DNA of 64,000 nucleotides from Thermus neutrinimicus (lineage in GTDB: Bacteria > Deinococcota > Deinococci > Deinococcales > Thermaceae), in the NCBI RefSeq assembly GCF_022760955.1, contig NZ_JAKTNU010000011.1:1-64000 (forward strand), read 5' to 3'. The position numbers and the translations under genes were made by a program. The notes under the pieces are model-generated. The model saw only the letters and a program-made list of their open reading frames with translations. It had not been told where the DNA came from and did no database searches. This document shows, piece after piece, positions 1 through 8,674 of the stretch. Every line of letters begins with the position of its first letter. The first letter of the stretch is position 1.

Positions 1-61
1 TGGCTAAAATGCAAGCGGAGTCGGTCCCCCAGTCTCAGATGTATTGACCGATTACACTTTC

Positions 62-92
62 TTGACAACGCCCGGGTTGGGTCTGCTAGAAT
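62..92 (+). promoter_or_regulatory. Promoter of tal-rho
   Basis: A TTGACA -35 hexamer (62-67) and a TAGAAT -10 hexamer (87-92) lie upstream of the transaldolase gene. The 19-nt spacer is longer than the ideal 17. The transcript would start near base 99 and carry a leader of about 33 nt with an AAGGAG ribosome site at 121-126. Positions 1-61 contain no gene I can recognise. Confidence 0.6.
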
Positions 93-131
93 CGAGCTAA
101 GCCGGTCCGCTTCCCGACAAAAGGAGTGCCC

Positions 132-803
132 ATGGAGCTGTACCTGGATACCGCCAACTTGGAGGAGATACGGGAGATCGCCGCTTGGGGGGTGCTCTCC
201 GGTGTGACCACCAACCCCACCCTGGTGGCGAAGGAGTATGCGGGCCGAGGAGCCAAGTTGACCGAGGAGGCCTTGTTCGCCCACCTAAGGACCATCTGCG
301 AGGTGGCAGACGGGCCTGTTTCGGCGGAGGTGACCACCTTGGAGGCAGAGGCCATGGTGGAGGAGGGCCTGCGGCTTGCCGCCATCCACCCCCACATCGT
401 GGTCAAACTGCCCACCACCGAGGAGGGCTTGAAGGCCTGCAAGCGCCTTTCCACCCGGGGGGTGAAGGTGAACATGACCTTGATCTTCTCCGCCAACCAG
501 GCCCTGCTGGCGGCCCGGGCAGGGGCAGCCTATGTCTCCCCCTTTCTGGGCCGGGTGGACGATATCTCCTGGGATGGGGGAGAGGTTTTGCGGGAGATCG
601 TGGAGCTAATCCAGGTCCAGGACCTGCCGGTCAAGGTCATCGCCGCCTCCATCCGCCACCCCCGCCATGTGACGGAGGCCGCTCTTCTGGGGGCGGACAT
701 CGCCACCATGCCCTATGGGGTCTTCAAGCAGCTTCTTAAGCATCCCTTGACGGACCTAGGCCTTAGGCGCTTTATGGAGGACTGGGAGAAGGTTAAGCCA
801 TGA
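132..803 (+). CDS. tal: Transaldolase (small TalC/FSA-like type)
   Basis: This cytosolic enzyme of the non-oxidative pentose phosphate pathway moves a dihydroxyacetone unit between sugar phosphates through a Schiff base. The 223-residue protein has the compact barrel size of the TalC/fructose-6-phosphate aldolase-like subfamily. It begins MELYLDTAN, with the conserved Asp at residue 6, and the probable Schiff-base lysine is K92 in VKLPTT. I chose the ATG at 132 because AAGGAG (121-126) is correctly spaced from it; a GTG two codons upstream would overlap that site. The stop overlaps the rho start as ATGA, so the two genes are probably translationally coupled. Transaldolase rather than fructose-6-phosphate aldolase is the usual assignment in Thermus, but the sequence alone does not separate them completely. 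Confidence 0.93.
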   Translation: MELYLDTANLEEIREIAAWGVLSGVTTNPTLVAKEYAGRGAKLTEEALFAHLRTICEVADGPVSAEVTTLEAEAMVEEGLRLAAIHPHIVVKLPTTEEGLKACKRLSTRGVKVNMTLIFSANQALLAARAGAAYVSPFLGRVDDISWDGGEVLREIVELIQVQDLPVKVIAASIRHPRHVTEAALLGADIATMPYGVFKQLLKHPLTDLGLRRFMEDWEKVKP

Positions 804-2083
804 GGAGAAAAGCGGATACCCAACAGGAAGCACCCCTTACCTACCAGGAGCTCTCGGCCAAGATTCTTCCGGAGCTCCACCTGCTGGCCCAGGAAGCGGG
901 GATCGAGAACTACAAGCGCATGAAGAAGGACCAGCTCATCATGGCCCTCCTGGAGCGGCAGACCCAAGGGGAGGGCCTGCAGCTGGTCAAGGGCTACCTG
1001 GAGATCAGCCCGGATGGGTATGGGTTCATCACCGAGAACCTGTACAACTTGGAGTCCAGGGTGGCCATCGTCTCTGCAGGGCTCATCCGGCAGTATGCCC
1101 TAAGGAGCGGGGACTACATTGTGGGCCGGGCGCGGCCGCCGCGGGAGAATGAGCGGTACGGCACCCTCCTCAAGGTGGAGGCGGTAAACGACCTAGATCC
1201 CGAGGCCGCTAAGAGCCGGCCCCGCTTTGACGAGCTCATCCCCCAGTTCCCCGACCGGCAGATCAAGCTGGAGACCACCCCGGACGAGCTTTCCACCCGG
1301 GTGATCGACCTGCTGGCCCCCATCGGCCGGGGGCAACGGGGGCTCATCGTGGCCCCGCCCAAGGCAGGCAAGACCACCCTCCTCAAGAAGATCGCCAATG
1401 CGGTCCTGAAGAATGAGCCCGACATCAAGGTGATCGTTTTGCTCATAGATGAGCGCCCCGAGGAGGTCACGGACTTCCGGGAAAGCGTCCAGGGAGCCGA
1501 GGTCATCGCCAGCACCTTTGATGAGCCGCCCCAAAACCACATCCGGGTGGCGGAGTTTGTGCACGAAAGGGCCAAGCGCATCGTGGAGGAGGGAGGGCAC
1601 GTGATGATCCTCCTGGACTCCATCACCCGCCTGGCCCGGGCCAACAACCTGGTAACCCCGCCCACGGGCCGCACCCTTTCCGGCGGGTTGGACTCCGCTG
1701 CCCTTTACTTCCCCAAGCGCTTCCTGGGGGCAGCCCGCAACATCCGGGGCGGGGGTAGCCTCACCATCCTGGCCACCGCCTTGGTGGAGACCGGAAGCCG
1801 CATGGACGATGTGATCTTTGAGGAGTTCAAGGGCACGGGCAACATGGAGCTCCACCTTTCCCGCCGCCTCGAGGAGCGTCGCATCTTCCCGGCCATAGAC
1901 ATCCTGAAGTCCGGGACCCGTCGGGAGGAACTCCTTTTGGGCGAGGAGGTGGTGCACAAGATGTGGCTTTTGCGCAAGGTTCTGGCGGACATGGACCCGG
2001 CGGAGGCCATGGAGATGCTCCTGGCCCGCTTGGCCCGCACCAAAAACAACAAGGAGTTTTTGGCATCCCTGGCCGCCCGCTAG
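800..2083 (+). CDS. rho: Transcription termination factor Rho
   Basis: Rho is the hexameric RNA-dependent ATPase that ends transcription at rut-dependent sites. The 427-residue protein has the usual order: an N-terminal helical RNA-binding region (about 10-55), a cold-shock-like RNA-binding fold (about 60-130, GYGFI and NLYN) and the RecA-like ATPase. Walker A is APPKAGKTT near 185-193, Walker B is [13 protein letters not shown] near 270, and the Q/R-loop region contains [14 protein letters not shown] and [10 protein letters not shown]. The length equals that of typical Thermus Rho. The ATG overlaps the transaldolase stop by 4 nt and a strong hairpin terminator follows at once. Pairing rho with a central-carbon enzyme probably reflects convenience of the operon rather than function. 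Confidence 0.98.
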   Translation: MRRKADTQQEAPLTYQELSAKILPELHLLAQEAGIENYKRMKKDQLIMALLERQTQGEGLQLVKGYLEISPDGYGFITENLYNLESRVAIVSAGLIRQYALRSGDYIVGRARPPRENERYGTLLKVEAVNDLDPEAAKSRPRFDELIPQFPDRQIKLETTPDELSTRVIDLLAPIGRGQRGLIVAPPKAGKTTLLKKIANAVLKNEPDIKVIVLLIDERPEEVTDFRESVQGAEVIASTFDEPPQNHIRVAEFVHERAKRIVEEGGHVMILLDSITRLARANNLVTPPTGRTLSGGLDSAALYFPKRFLGAARNIRGGGSLTILATALVETGSRMDDVIFEEFKGTGNMELHLSRRLEERRIFPAIDILKSGTRREELLLGEEVVHKMWLLRKVLADMDPAEAMEMLLARLARTKNNKEFLASLAAR

Positions 2084-2094
2084 GCGGCATTTCC

Positions 2095-2134
2095 CCTTGG
2101 GGGGGGCGGGTAGCCCGCCCCCCCAAGGCCTTTT
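2095..2134 (+). terminator. Intrinsic terminator after rho
   Basis: A GC-rich stem pairs 2095-2110 with 2114-2128 around a 3-nt TAG loop. One G is bulged, since 8 Gs face 7 Cs. TTTT follows at 2131-2134. It begins 12 nt after the rho stop and separates tal-rho from the peptidase gene. Confidence 0.85.
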
Positions 2135-2139
2135 GCCCC

Positions 2140-2170
2140 TTGCGTTTTCCCCGCTTGGTCCTGGTATAAT
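2140..2170 (+). promoter_or_regulatory. Promoter of the LysM/M23 peptidase
   Basis: A perfect TATAAT lies at 2165-2170. A weak TTGCGT -35 at 2140-2145 is 19 nt upstream. The GGGAGG ribosome site at 2195-2200 precedes the TTG start at 2207. An inverted repeat, CCCCGC (2171-2176) with GCGGGG (2186-2191), lies between the -10 and the ribosome site. Confidence 0.6.
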
Positions 2171-2206
2171 CCCCGCGAGGTTTTGGCGGGGTTTGGGAGG
2201 TGAGCA

Positions 2207-3400
2207 TTGCGGGGAGTATGGGGAGGTATATGGATCCTGGTTTCCTCTTTGGCCTTCGCCAAGCTGCCTGTTCTTAGCCCCCTTCCCCTTCCCGAGAACA
2301 CGGTGGAGGTGGGCCAGGCATCCAAAAAGGGGTGGGTCCTCTATGAGGTAAAGCCTGGGGATACGTTGGCAGGGGTCGCGGCCCGCTATGGGGTGGACCC
2401 TCGGCACATCATCTGGTCCAGCGGTCTGCAAAGCGACCGCCTGCAGGTGGGGCAAAGGCTTCTCATCCCCTTGGTGGCTGCGGAGGACCGTCCTCCCAGG
2501 GTGCCTCCTGGAGTGGAGGTGTATCGGGTGCGCCCGGGGGATACCCTGCAGGGGGTGGCGAGCCGTTATGGTGTAGGCGTTCTGGACCTGGTTTCCGCCA
2601 ACCCTTCCCTGGAGAGCCTGGACCGGTTGGTGGCGGGGAGCGTCCTTTACATCCCCAAAAGGGCCAAGGGTTTGGTGCTAACCCTGCCCGAGGGGGAGAC
2701 CTTGGTGGACCTGGCGGCTCGTTTTGGCCTTTCCCCGGTGGCGGTGGCCCGGGCCAACGGGGTGGAAAATCCCACGGAGCTCCGTCCCGGCGACCTGGTC
2801 CTCCTCCCCGGCATAGAGGCCAAGACCACCTACCAGCGCCTTCTGGCCAAGCAGGAAGAGGAACGCAAGGCCCGCCTCGAGGCGGAGCGGCGCCGCCAGG
2901 AGGAGCTAAGGCGTCTGGCGGAGGAACGTAGGAGGCAGCAAGCCCTGGCCCAGCAGCGTACCCGGGAGGCGCAGCGGGTCCAGGCCCAGCGGCCCCAGGT
3001 GCGCCGGGTGAGCTACCAGGAGGGGGCCATGCGCTGGCCCCTTTCCGGCTTCCGCATCACCACCTACTTTGGGCAAAGGGGGGCCTTCCAGCGCTATCAC
3101 ACGGGGATCGACCTGGCCGCTCCTTACGGCACCCCCATCGTGGCCGCCAAGGCGGGGCAGGTGGAGGTGGCGGGTTGGAGTTCGGTGGGATACGGCTTCC
3201 ACGTGGTCTTGGACCACGGGGGTGGGGTAGAGACCCTTTACGCCCACATGTCCCGCATCGCCGTGCGGGCCGGGCAGTGGGTGGAGGCTGGGCAGGTGAT
3301 CGGGTACGTGGGGTCCACCGGCTGGTCCACGGGGCCCCACCTGCACTTTGAGGTGCGGGTGGGGGGCGTGGCCCGTAACCCCTTGGCCTACCTCCCCTAG
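2207..3400 (+). CDS. Secreted LysM repeat / M23 family metallopeptidase
   Basis: This is a cell-wall hydrolase or divisome-activator-like protein of NlpD/EnvC type, 397 residues long. A hydrophobic N-terminal segment (about 5-19) should export it. Three LysM modules follow near 46-88, 104-150 and 153-202, each with a PGDTL or EGETL-type start and a closing L-IP/LLPG. A charged, Arg/Glu/Gln-rich coiled coil spans about 207-265. The C-terminal M23 domain has HTGID (first metal-binding His/Asp), LYAH, and GPHLHFEV with the final HxH. All zinc ligands look intact, so it should be an active endopeptidase. The TTG start is chosen because GGGAGG sits 6 nt upstream. It appears to be monocistronic, flanked by terminators on both sides. 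Confidence 0.9.
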   Translation: MRGVWGGIWILVSSLAFAKLPVLSPLPLPENTVEVGQASKKGWVLYEVKPGDTLAGVAARYGVDPRHIIWSSGLQSDRLQVGQRLLIPLVAAEDRPPRVPPGVEVYRVRPGDTLQGVASRYGVGVLDLVSANPSLESLDRLVAGSVLYIPKRAKGLVLTLPEGETLVDLAARFGLSPVAVARANGVENPTELRPGDLVLLPGIEAKTTYQRLLAKQEEERKARLEAERRRQEELRRLAEERRRQQALAQQRTREAQRVQAQRPQVRRVSYQEGAMRWPLSGFRITTYFGQRGAFQRYHTGIDLAAPYGTPIVAAKAGQVEVAGWSSVGYGFHVVLDHGGGVETLYAHMSRIAVRAGQWVEAGQVIGYVGSTGWSTGPHLHFEVRVGGVARNPLAYLP

Positions 3401-3415
3401 GCGTGGGTGAGCGGT

Positions 3416-3444
3416 CCGGGGGCCTTTGGGCCCCCGGCTTCTTT
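3416..3444 (+). terminator. Intrinsic terminator after the M23 peptidase
   Basis: CCGGGGGCC (3416-3424) pairs with GGCCCCCGG (3429-3437), and CTTCTTT follows. It lies 15 nt past the peptidase stop. Because it falls inside a 5' extension of the pdxS frame, it argues against any pdxS start upstream of 3476. Confidence 0.8.
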
Positions 3445-3487
3445 CCGCTTGACCCGGCGGGCGGTAAGCTGGAGGATGGAGGACGGG

Positions 3488-4369
3488 ATGGAGAAGGGAA
3501 CCTTCCAGATCAAGACCGGCTTTGCCGAGATGTTCAAGGGCGGGGTGATCATGGACGTGACCACCCCCGAGCAGGCGGTGATCGCCGAGGAGGCGGGGGC
3601 GGTGGCGGTGATGGCCCTGGAGAGGGTACCCGCCGACATCCGGGCCCAGGGAGGCGTGGCCCGCATGTCGGATCCCAAGGTCATCAAGGAGATCATGGCC
3701 GCGGTGTCCATTCCCGTGATGGCCAAGGTGCGCATCGGCCACTTTGTGGAGGCCATGATCCTCGAGGCCATCGGGGTGGACTTCATCGACGAGTCCGAGG
3801 TCCTCACCCCTGCCGACGAGGAGCACCACATCGACAAGTGGAAGTTCAAGGTGCCCTTCGTCAACGGGGCCCGCGACCTGGGGGAGGCCCTGAGGCGCAT
3901 CGCCGAAGGGGCGGCCATGATCCGCACCAAGGGGGAGGCGGGCACGGGCAACGTGGTGGAAGCGGTCCGGCATGCCCGCACCATGTGGAAGCAGATCCGC
4001 TACGTGCAGTCCCTACGGGAGGACGAACTGGTGGCCTACGCCAAGGAGATCGGGGCCCCCTTGGAGCTGGTAAGGTGGGTCCACGACCACGGCCGCCTTC
4101 CCGTGGTGAACTTCGCCGCCGGGGGCATCGCTACCCCGGCCGACGCCGCCTTGATGATGCACCTGGGCATGGATGGGGTCTTCGTGGGGAGCGGCATCTT
4201 CAAATCCGGTGACCCCAGGAAGCGGGCCAGGGCCATCGTGCGGGCGGTGACCCATTACAACGACCCCGAGGTGCTGGCCGAGGTCTCCGAGGACCTGGGT
4301 GAGCCCATGGTGGGCATCAACCTGGACCAGCTTAAGGAAGAGGAGCGCTTGGCCAAGCGGGGCTGGTGA
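3488..4369 (+). CDS. pdxS: Pyridoxal 5'-phosphate synthase lyase subunit PdxS
   Basis: PdxS condenses ribose 5-phosphate, glyceraldehyde 3-phosphate and ammonia (delivered by PdxT) into PLP. From the ATG at 3488 the protein is 293 residues, the normal family length. D23 in GVIMDV and the Schiff-base lysine K80 in VMAKVRIG are in the expected places, and [12 protein letters not shown] and [11 protein letters not shown] form the phosphate-binding end of the barrel. I prefer 3488 because GGAGG at 3478-3482 is well spaced; ATG 3476 directly abuts a GGAGG and is a poorer start. Its stop overlaps a downstream GTG as GTGA. The partner gene pdxT is not adjacent but lies 3.7 kb downstream, after three zinc/sodium transport genes. 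Confidence 0.96.
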   Translation: MEKGTFQIKTGFAEMFKGGVIMDVTTPEQAVIAEEAGAVAVMALERVPADIRAQGGVARMSDPKVIKEIMAAVSIPVMAKVRIGHFVEAMILEAIGVDFIDESEVLTPADEEHHIDKWKFKVPFVNGARDLGEALRRIAEGAAMIRTKGEAGTGNVVEAVRHARTMWKQIRYVQSLREDELVAYAKEIGAPLELVRWVHDHGRLPVVNFAAGGIATPADAALMMHLGMDGVFVGSGIFKSGDPRKRARAIVRAVTHYNDPEVLAEVSEDLGEPMVGINLDQLKEEERLAKRGW

Positions 4370-4749
4370 GGGAAGCCTTGGGTAGGGCCATGGCGCGGGC
4401 GGTCTGCGGGGTTTACGAGATCCACCCCGAGCGGGTGGAGAAGGCCCGTGCGGCTTTGCCCCAGGAGGCGGCGCTAAGGGAAGCCGCCCTCCTTCTCAAA
4501 GCTTTGGCCGACCCTACCCGGATGCGCCTTCTTCTGGCTTTGAAGGCGGCAGGGGAGCTTTGCGTGTGCGATCTAGCCCTCCTCGCTGGGGTCTCGGTGT
4601 CCGCGGTGAGCCACCAGCTGAGGCTTTTGCGCCAGGGGCGGCTGGTGGCCTTCCGGCGGGAAGGAAAGCAGGTCTACTACCGCCTGGCGGATGAACACGT
4701 GGAAAGGCTTCTTGAGGGGGCTTTGGAGCACGCACTAGAAAACACTTGA
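4366..4749 (+). CDS. ArsR/SmtB-family metal-sensing repressor
   Basis: This is a winged-helix repressor of 127 residues that should release DNA on binding Zn, Cd or Pb. Two ligand sets are visible. The alpha-3-type site is C66/C68 in ELCVCDL, with possible help from C14 and H20. The alpha-5 site D109-x-H111...H122-xx-E125 has the exact spacing of the SmtB zinc site. The recognition helix is [12 protein letters not shown]. The GTG at 4366 overlaps the pdxS stop; ATG 4390 is an alternative start that would lose C14 only if translation began after it, and it does not. A palindrome overlapping its own stop codon and the upstream region of the ATPase gene is the probable operator. Confidence 0.9.
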   Translation: MREALGRAMARAVCGVYEIHPERVEKARAALPQEAALREAALLLKALADPTRMRLLLALKAAGELCVCDLALLAGVSVSAVSHQLRLLRQGRLVAFRREGKQVYYRLADEHVERLLEGALEHALENT

Positions 4750-4764
4750 ACAACTACTCAAGTG
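4743..4764 (+). promoter_or_regulatory. Probable SmtB-type operator
   Basis: A perfect 7-bp inverted repeat, CACTTGA (4743-4749) and TCAAGTG (4758-4764), has an 8-nt centre. It overlaps the last codons and stop of the repressor gene and ends 16 nt before the ATPase start. It is AT-richer than its surroundings. Its position and symmetry suit an ArsR-family site controlling the ATPase, possibly through a promoter overlapping it (TTGAAC at 4746-4751). Confidence 0.65.
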
Positions 4765-4780
4765 ATGCTACCCTGGGGGC

Positions 4781-6835
4781 ATGGAGGCTCCCAGGGTTCG
4801 GGTCTTCCGGGTGGAGGGCCTGGACTGTGCTGACTGCGCCTTGAAGGTGGAGAAGGCCCTTTCCGGGGTTCCTGGGGTGGTGCAGGCCCAGGTCAGCTTT
4901 GCCAGCGGTAAGGCGTACCTGCACCTCGAGGTCCCCGGGGCGGAGAAGCAGGCGGAAAGGGTGGTTTCCGCCTTGGGCTATCGCCTGAGGCCTGAGGGGG
5001 AGGTGGCCAGGGGTGTTCTTGGACCCTGGCCCTGGGCCCTGGCCTCCGGGGGGCTTCTCCTGCTGGCCTTTTTAGCCTCTTTCCTCCTCCCCGGATTAGC
5101 CCCCTGGGGTTATGGGCTGGCGGCCTTGGTGGGGGTTTTCCCCCTGGCCCGCCGTGCGGCGGCCGCTTTGCGGCAAAACCCCTTCTGCATGCAGGCCCTG
5201 GTCACGGTGGCCACCCTGGGGGCCCTCGTCATCGGGGCGGAGGCCGAGGCGGCAGCGGTGGTTTTTCTCTTCCTGGTGGGAGAGGTGCTGGAGGCCTACA
5301 GCGTGGCCCAGGCGCGTAGATTCCTTTATGCCCTTTCCGAGCTTCTTCCCAGGCGGGCCTACCGCCTAAGGGAGGGAAGGGTGGAGGAGGTGTCCCTTAG
5401 GGCCTTGAGGGTGGGGGACTTGGTGCGGGTGCCCCCGGGGGAGAGGGTACCGGCCGACGGGGTGGTGGTGTCTGGGCAGGCCTCCTTGGAGGAGGCCGCC
5501 TTCACCGGGGAGTCCTTGCCTAGGCCTAAGGGGGCAGGGGACCGCGTTTACGGGGGTAGCCTGCTGGTGGAGGGAAGCCTGGTGGTAAAGGTGGAGCGCC
5601 TTCCCGAAGAGGGCTTCTTGGCCGAGATGGAACGCCTGGCGGAGGAAGCCCTTCTCAGGAAGAGCCAGGCGGAGCGGGTGGTGGATGCCTTCAGCCGCCG
5701 CTACACCCCGGCGGTCCTTGCCCTGGCGGGCTTTGTGGCCTTGGTGCTTCCCCTCTTTCAAGGGGATTTTCAAGGGCATATGTATAAGGCCCTAGCCCTC
5801 CTCCTCATCGCCTGCCCTTGTGCCTTGGTGGTTTCGGTGCCTGCGGCCATCGCGGCTGGGGTAGCCCGGGGGGCCAGGGCCGGGGTGCTCTTTAAGGGTG
5901 GGGTGGCCCTGGAGCGCTTAGCCGGGGTGCGCTTCGTGGCCTTGGACAAGACGGGGACCCTGACCCTGGGGAGGCCTCGGCTGGTTAGGGTGGTTCCCTT
6001 CGGCATCTCGGCGGAGGAGGCCTTGGCCCTGGCCAAAGGGGTGGCGGAGGGGTCTTCTCACCCTTTGGCCAAGGCGGTGCGGGAAGCTTCGGGATCCAAG
6101 GCCTTGCCCTCGGAGGAGCACCGGGCGGTGCCGGGTCTTGGAGCCTTCGCCCGGGTGGAGGGGCGGGAGGTGGGACTGGTGCGCCCAGAGGCGGTTAGCC
6201 TACCTCAGGAAGTCCAGGCCCAGCTTATGGCCCTATCGGGGGAAGGCTTCAGCCTTTCCCTGTTGGTTAGGGAAGGGGTTCCCCTGGCCCTTTTGGCCTT
6301 CCAGGACATCCCCCGCCTCGAGGCCCAGGAAGCCTTAACAAGGCTACGCCAACTGGGCCTTAAACCCATCCTCCTCACCGGCGACCGGGAGGCCCCGGCC
6401 CTGGCCCTGGCCGCGGCTTTGGGGCTGGCTTCCGAGGAGGTCCGGGCGGGTCTTTCCCCCTTGGAAAAGCTCCGCCTGGTGGAGGAGATGGAAAGTAGGG
6501 GCGGTGTGGCCATGGTGGGGGATGGGGTGAACGACGCCCCAGCCCTGGCCCGAGCTACGGTGGGACTTGCCGTGGCCGAGGGAACCGAGGTGGCTTCAAG
6601 GAGCGCCGACGTGGGACTTTTAGGCCTTTCCGCCTTGCCTCGGGCCTTTCGGCTGAGCCGCCTCACCCTTTCGGTGATCCGCCAGAATGTGGGCCTGGCG
6701 GTGGGGCTCAAGGGGCTTTTCCTCCTCACCACCTTACTGGGCTTAACCGGTCTCTGGCCGGCGGTTTTAGCCGACAACGGGGCCCTGGTCTTGGTAACCC
6801 TAAATAGCCTACGCCTTCTTTGGGCTCGGTTATAG
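4781..6835 (+). CDS. zntA: P1B-2-type heavy-metal-exporting ATPase (Zn/Cd/Pb)
   Basis: This inner-membrane pump is 684 residues long. It has an N-terminal metal-binding domain with C16-x-x-C19 (GLDCADC), about eight transmembrane helices, and the actuator TGES. The membrane metal site C345-P-C347 lies in ACPCALVVSVP, the phosphorylated D389 in DKTGTLT, the nucleotide-domain HP in SSHPLAKA, and the hinge in GDGVNDAP. Metal class is inferred from the CPC motif together with the lysine in the GLKGLF helix and the Asp of LADNGA near the C-terminus; these are P1B-2 (ZntA/CadA) signatures, not copper ones. The SmtB-type regulator directly upstream, with zinc-type ligands, agrees. Silver or copper export is unlikely. 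Confidence 0.93.
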   Translation: MEAPRVRVFRVEGLDCADCALKVEKALSGVPGVVQAQVSFASGKAYLHLEVPGAEKQAERVVSALGYRLRPEGEVARGVLGPWPWALASGGLLLLAFLASFLLPGLAPWGYGLAALVGVFPLARRAAAALRQNPFCMQALVTVATLGALVIGAEAEAAAVVFLFLVGEVLEAYSVAQARRFLYALSELLPRRAYRLREGRVEEVSLRALRVGDLVRVPPGERVPADGVVVSGQASLEEAAFTGESLPRPKGAGDRVYGGSLLVEGSLVVKVERLPEEGFLAEMERLAEEALLRKSQAERVVDAFSRRYTPAVLALAGFVALVLPLFQGDFQGHMYKALALLLIACPCALVVSVPAAIAAGVARGARAGVLFKGGVALERLAGVRFVALDKTGTLTLGRPRLVRVVPFGISAEEALALAKGVAEGSSHPLAKAVREASGSKALPSEEHRAVPGLGAFARVEGREVGLVRPEAVSLPQEVQAQLMALSGEGFSLSLLVREGVPLALLAFQDIPRLEAQEALTRLRQLGLKPILLTGDREAPALALAAALGLASEEVRAGLSPLEKLRLVEEMESRGGVAMVGDGVNDAPALARATVGLAVAEGTEVASRSADVGLLGLSALPRAFRLSRLTLSVIRQNVGLAVGLKGLFLLTTLLGLTGLWPAVLADNGALVLVTLNSLRLLWARL

Positions 6836-6837
6836 AC

Positions 6838-6843
6838 TATAAT
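6838..6843 (+). promoter_or_regulatory. -10 box of a leaderless nhaA promoter
   Basis: TATAAT at 6838-6843 is followed by exactly 6 nt (GCCTCC) and then the ATG at 6850. No good -35 and no ribosome site are visible, so transcription should begin at or next to the start codon. Confidence 0.7.
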
Positions 6844-6849
6844 GCCTCC

Positions 6850-8085
6850 ATGCCTAGGGTCTATCCACGTTTGCTGGAGCAGTTTCTTCAGAGCGAGGCC
6901 AAAGGGGGTATTCTTCTTTTCTTAGCAGCCCTTTTGGCCTTTATCCTAGCCAACACCCCATGGTCTAGCATGTACTTTGCTCTGCGGGAGGTGCCCGCTG
7001 GTGTCCGGCTGGGAACCTTTGACCTGGAAAAGCCCCTTCTCCTTTGGGTCAACGATCTCCTTATGGCACTTTTCTTTCTTCTGGTGGGGCTTGAGCTTAA
7101 GCGGGAGGTTCTTTCGGGGGAGCTAAGGGACTACCGGCGGGCGGGCCTGGCCTTGGCTGGGGCTTTGGGGGGTATGGCAGGCCCCGCCCTCCTCTTTCTG
7201 GTGGTGAACCCCGGCCTGCCCGAGGCCCGGGGATGGGGGGTGCCCATGGCCACCGATATCGCCTTTGCCCTCGGGGTGCTGGCCTTGGTGCCCAGGGCGC
7301 CTCTTGGGCTAAAGCTTTTCCTTACCGCTTTGGCCATTGTGGATGACCTGGGGGCCGTTTTGGTGATCGCCCTCTTTTACACGGGAGGCTTAGAACCCCT
7401 CCCCCTGGGCTTGGCGGCCTTCACCCTGGGGGTGGGTTTGCTCCTAAACCGCTTGGGGGTCTGGTACATTTGGCCCTACATGCTTCTGGGATTGCCCCTG
7501 TGGTACTTTGTCCTCAAGTCCGGCCTCCACGCCACCTTGGCTGGAGTGCTTTTGGCCTTGGCTATCCCTTTGCGGAGGGCTAGGCCCTTCCAAGGGGCTA
7601 CTTCTGCCCAGGATCCCGAGGATTTGGAGGGGGAGCTGGAGGGCCTCGAGGAGGGGGTGGAGGGGGCCCAAAGCCCCCTGCACCGCCTGGAGCACACCCT
7701 GCACCCTTGGGTGGCGTATGGGGTGCTGCCCGTCTTTGCCTTTTTCAACGCGGGGGTAGCCTTGGCGGGCTTGGAGTTTGGAGCCGTGGCCCTGGGCGTG
7801 GCCTTGGGGCTTTTGCTGGGCAAGCCCTTGGGAATCCTCCTTATGGCCTGGTTGGCCCTGCGACTGGGGCTTGGGACCTTGCCCGAGGGAGTGGACCTGA
7901 GGGCCATCCTGGGGGTAGGGTTTCTGGCGGGCATCGGCTTTACCATGGCCCTTTTCATCGCGGGGCTTGCCTTCGAGGGGAGCCTATTGGACCAGGCCAA
8001 GGTAGGGGTGATGGCGGCTTCCGTGCTGGCTGGGCTTTTGGGCTTTACTTTGGTGCGGGCTTCCCTTGACAGGGCTTTGGCCTAG
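6850..8085 (+). CDS. nhaA: Na+/H+ antiporter NhaA
   Basis: This is an inner-membrane sodium/proton antiporter of 411 residues with about 12 transmembrane segments. The paired ion-binding aspartates are D165 and D166 in AIVDDLGAV, and D136 in ATDIAFALG matches the assembly-site aspartate. A strongly acidic loop (about residues 255-285, rich in Glu) precedes the HPWVAYGVLP helix, as in many NhaA-like sequences. The ATG at 6850 is chosen over an in-frame TTG at 6820, which would overlap the ATPase coding end, because a TATAAT box ends 6 nt before it. It sits 14 nt after the zinc ATPase. Joint control with metal efflux is possible but not shown. Confidence 0.95.
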   Translation: MPRVYPRLLEQFLQSEAKGGILLFLAALLAFILANTPWSSMYFALREVPAGVRLGTFDLEKPLLLWVNDLLMALFFLLVGLELKREVLSGELRDYRRAGLALAGALGGMAGPALLFLVVNPGLPEARGWGVPMATDIAFALGVLALVPRAPLGLKLFLTALAIVDDLGAVLVIALFYTGGLEPLPLGLAAFTLGVGLLLNRLGVWYIWPYMLLGLPLWYFVLKSGLHATLAGVLLALAIPLRRARPFQGATSAQDPEDLEGELEGLEEGVEGAQSPLHRLEHTLHPWVAYGVLPVFAFFNAGVALAGLEFGAVALGVALGLLLGKPLGILLMAWLALRLGLGTLPEGVDLRAILGVGFLAGIGFTMALFIAGLAFEGSLLDQAKVGVMAASVLAGLLGFTLVRASLDRALA

Positions 8086-8092
8086 GCCCAGG

Positions 8093-8668
8093 ATGAGGAG
8101 CGTGGTTGGCGTCCTGGCCCTACAAGGGGATTTCCGCGAGCACAAGGAGGCGCTAAAGCGCCTGGGGGTTGAGGCCAAGGAGGTGCGCAAAAGGGAGCAC
8201 CTGGAAGGAGTGAAGGCCTTGGTGATCCCGGGGGGTGAATCCACCACCATCGGCAAGCTGGCCCGGGAGTACGGCATAGAGGAGGAGGTGCGAAGGCGGG
8301 TGGCAGAAGGCTCCCTTGCCCTCTTTGGCACCTGCGCCGGGGCCATATGGCTTTCCCGGGAGATTCTGGGCTACCCCGAGCAGCCCCGCCTTGGGATGCT
8401 GGACGTGGCGGTGGAGCGGAATGCCTTTGGCCGGCAGGTGGAGAGCTTCGAGGAGGACCTCGAGGTCCGGGGCCTGGGTCCCTTCCACGGGGTCTTCATC
8501 AGGGCCCCGGCTTTCCGCAAGCTGGGAGAGGGGGTGGAGGTGCTGGCGGAGCTGAGTGGCCTTCCCGTCTTGGTGCGCCAAGGTAAGATCCTCGCCAGCG
8601 CCTTTCACCCCGAGCTTACGTCGGACACGAGGCTTCACGGATACTTTCTGGGGTTAGCGGGTTTTTAA
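8093..8668 (+). CDS. pdxT: Pyridoxal 5'-phosphate synthase glutaminase subunit PdxT
   Basis: PdxT hydrolyses glutamine and channels ammonia to PdxS. The 191-residue class I glutaminase starts MRSVVGVLALQG, has the PGGEST oxyanion segment (about 46-51), the nucleophile C81 in GTCAGA, and the His/Glu pair in AFHPEL near the C-terminus. The ATG at 8093 fits family N-termini; an upstream in-frame TTG at 8066 lies inside nhaA. It begins 7 nt after nhaA and probably shares its transcript. PdxS is encoded 3.7 kb upstream. It ends 6 nt from the convergent dctM stop. Confidence 0.96.
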   Translation: MRSVVGVLALQGDFREHKEALKRLGVEAKEVRKREHLEGVKALVIPGGESTTIGKLAREYGIEEEVRRRVAEGSLALFGTCAGAIWLSREILGYPEQPRLGMLDVAVERNAFGRQVESFEEDLEVRGLGPFHGVFIRAPAFRKLGEGVEVLAELSGLPVLVRQGKILASAFHPELTSDTRLHGYFLGLAGF

Positions 8669-8674
8669 TGGCAG

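Noticed and set aside
1193-2455. Long antisense open frame across rho
   Set aside because: Low-complexity Gly/Pro/His/Arg composition typical of shadow frames in GC-rich genes; rho on the other strand is unambiguous.
3449-3470. TTGACC and TAAGCT as the pdxS promoter
   Set aside because: The spacer is only 10 nt; each element could be real separately but they do not form a promoter together.
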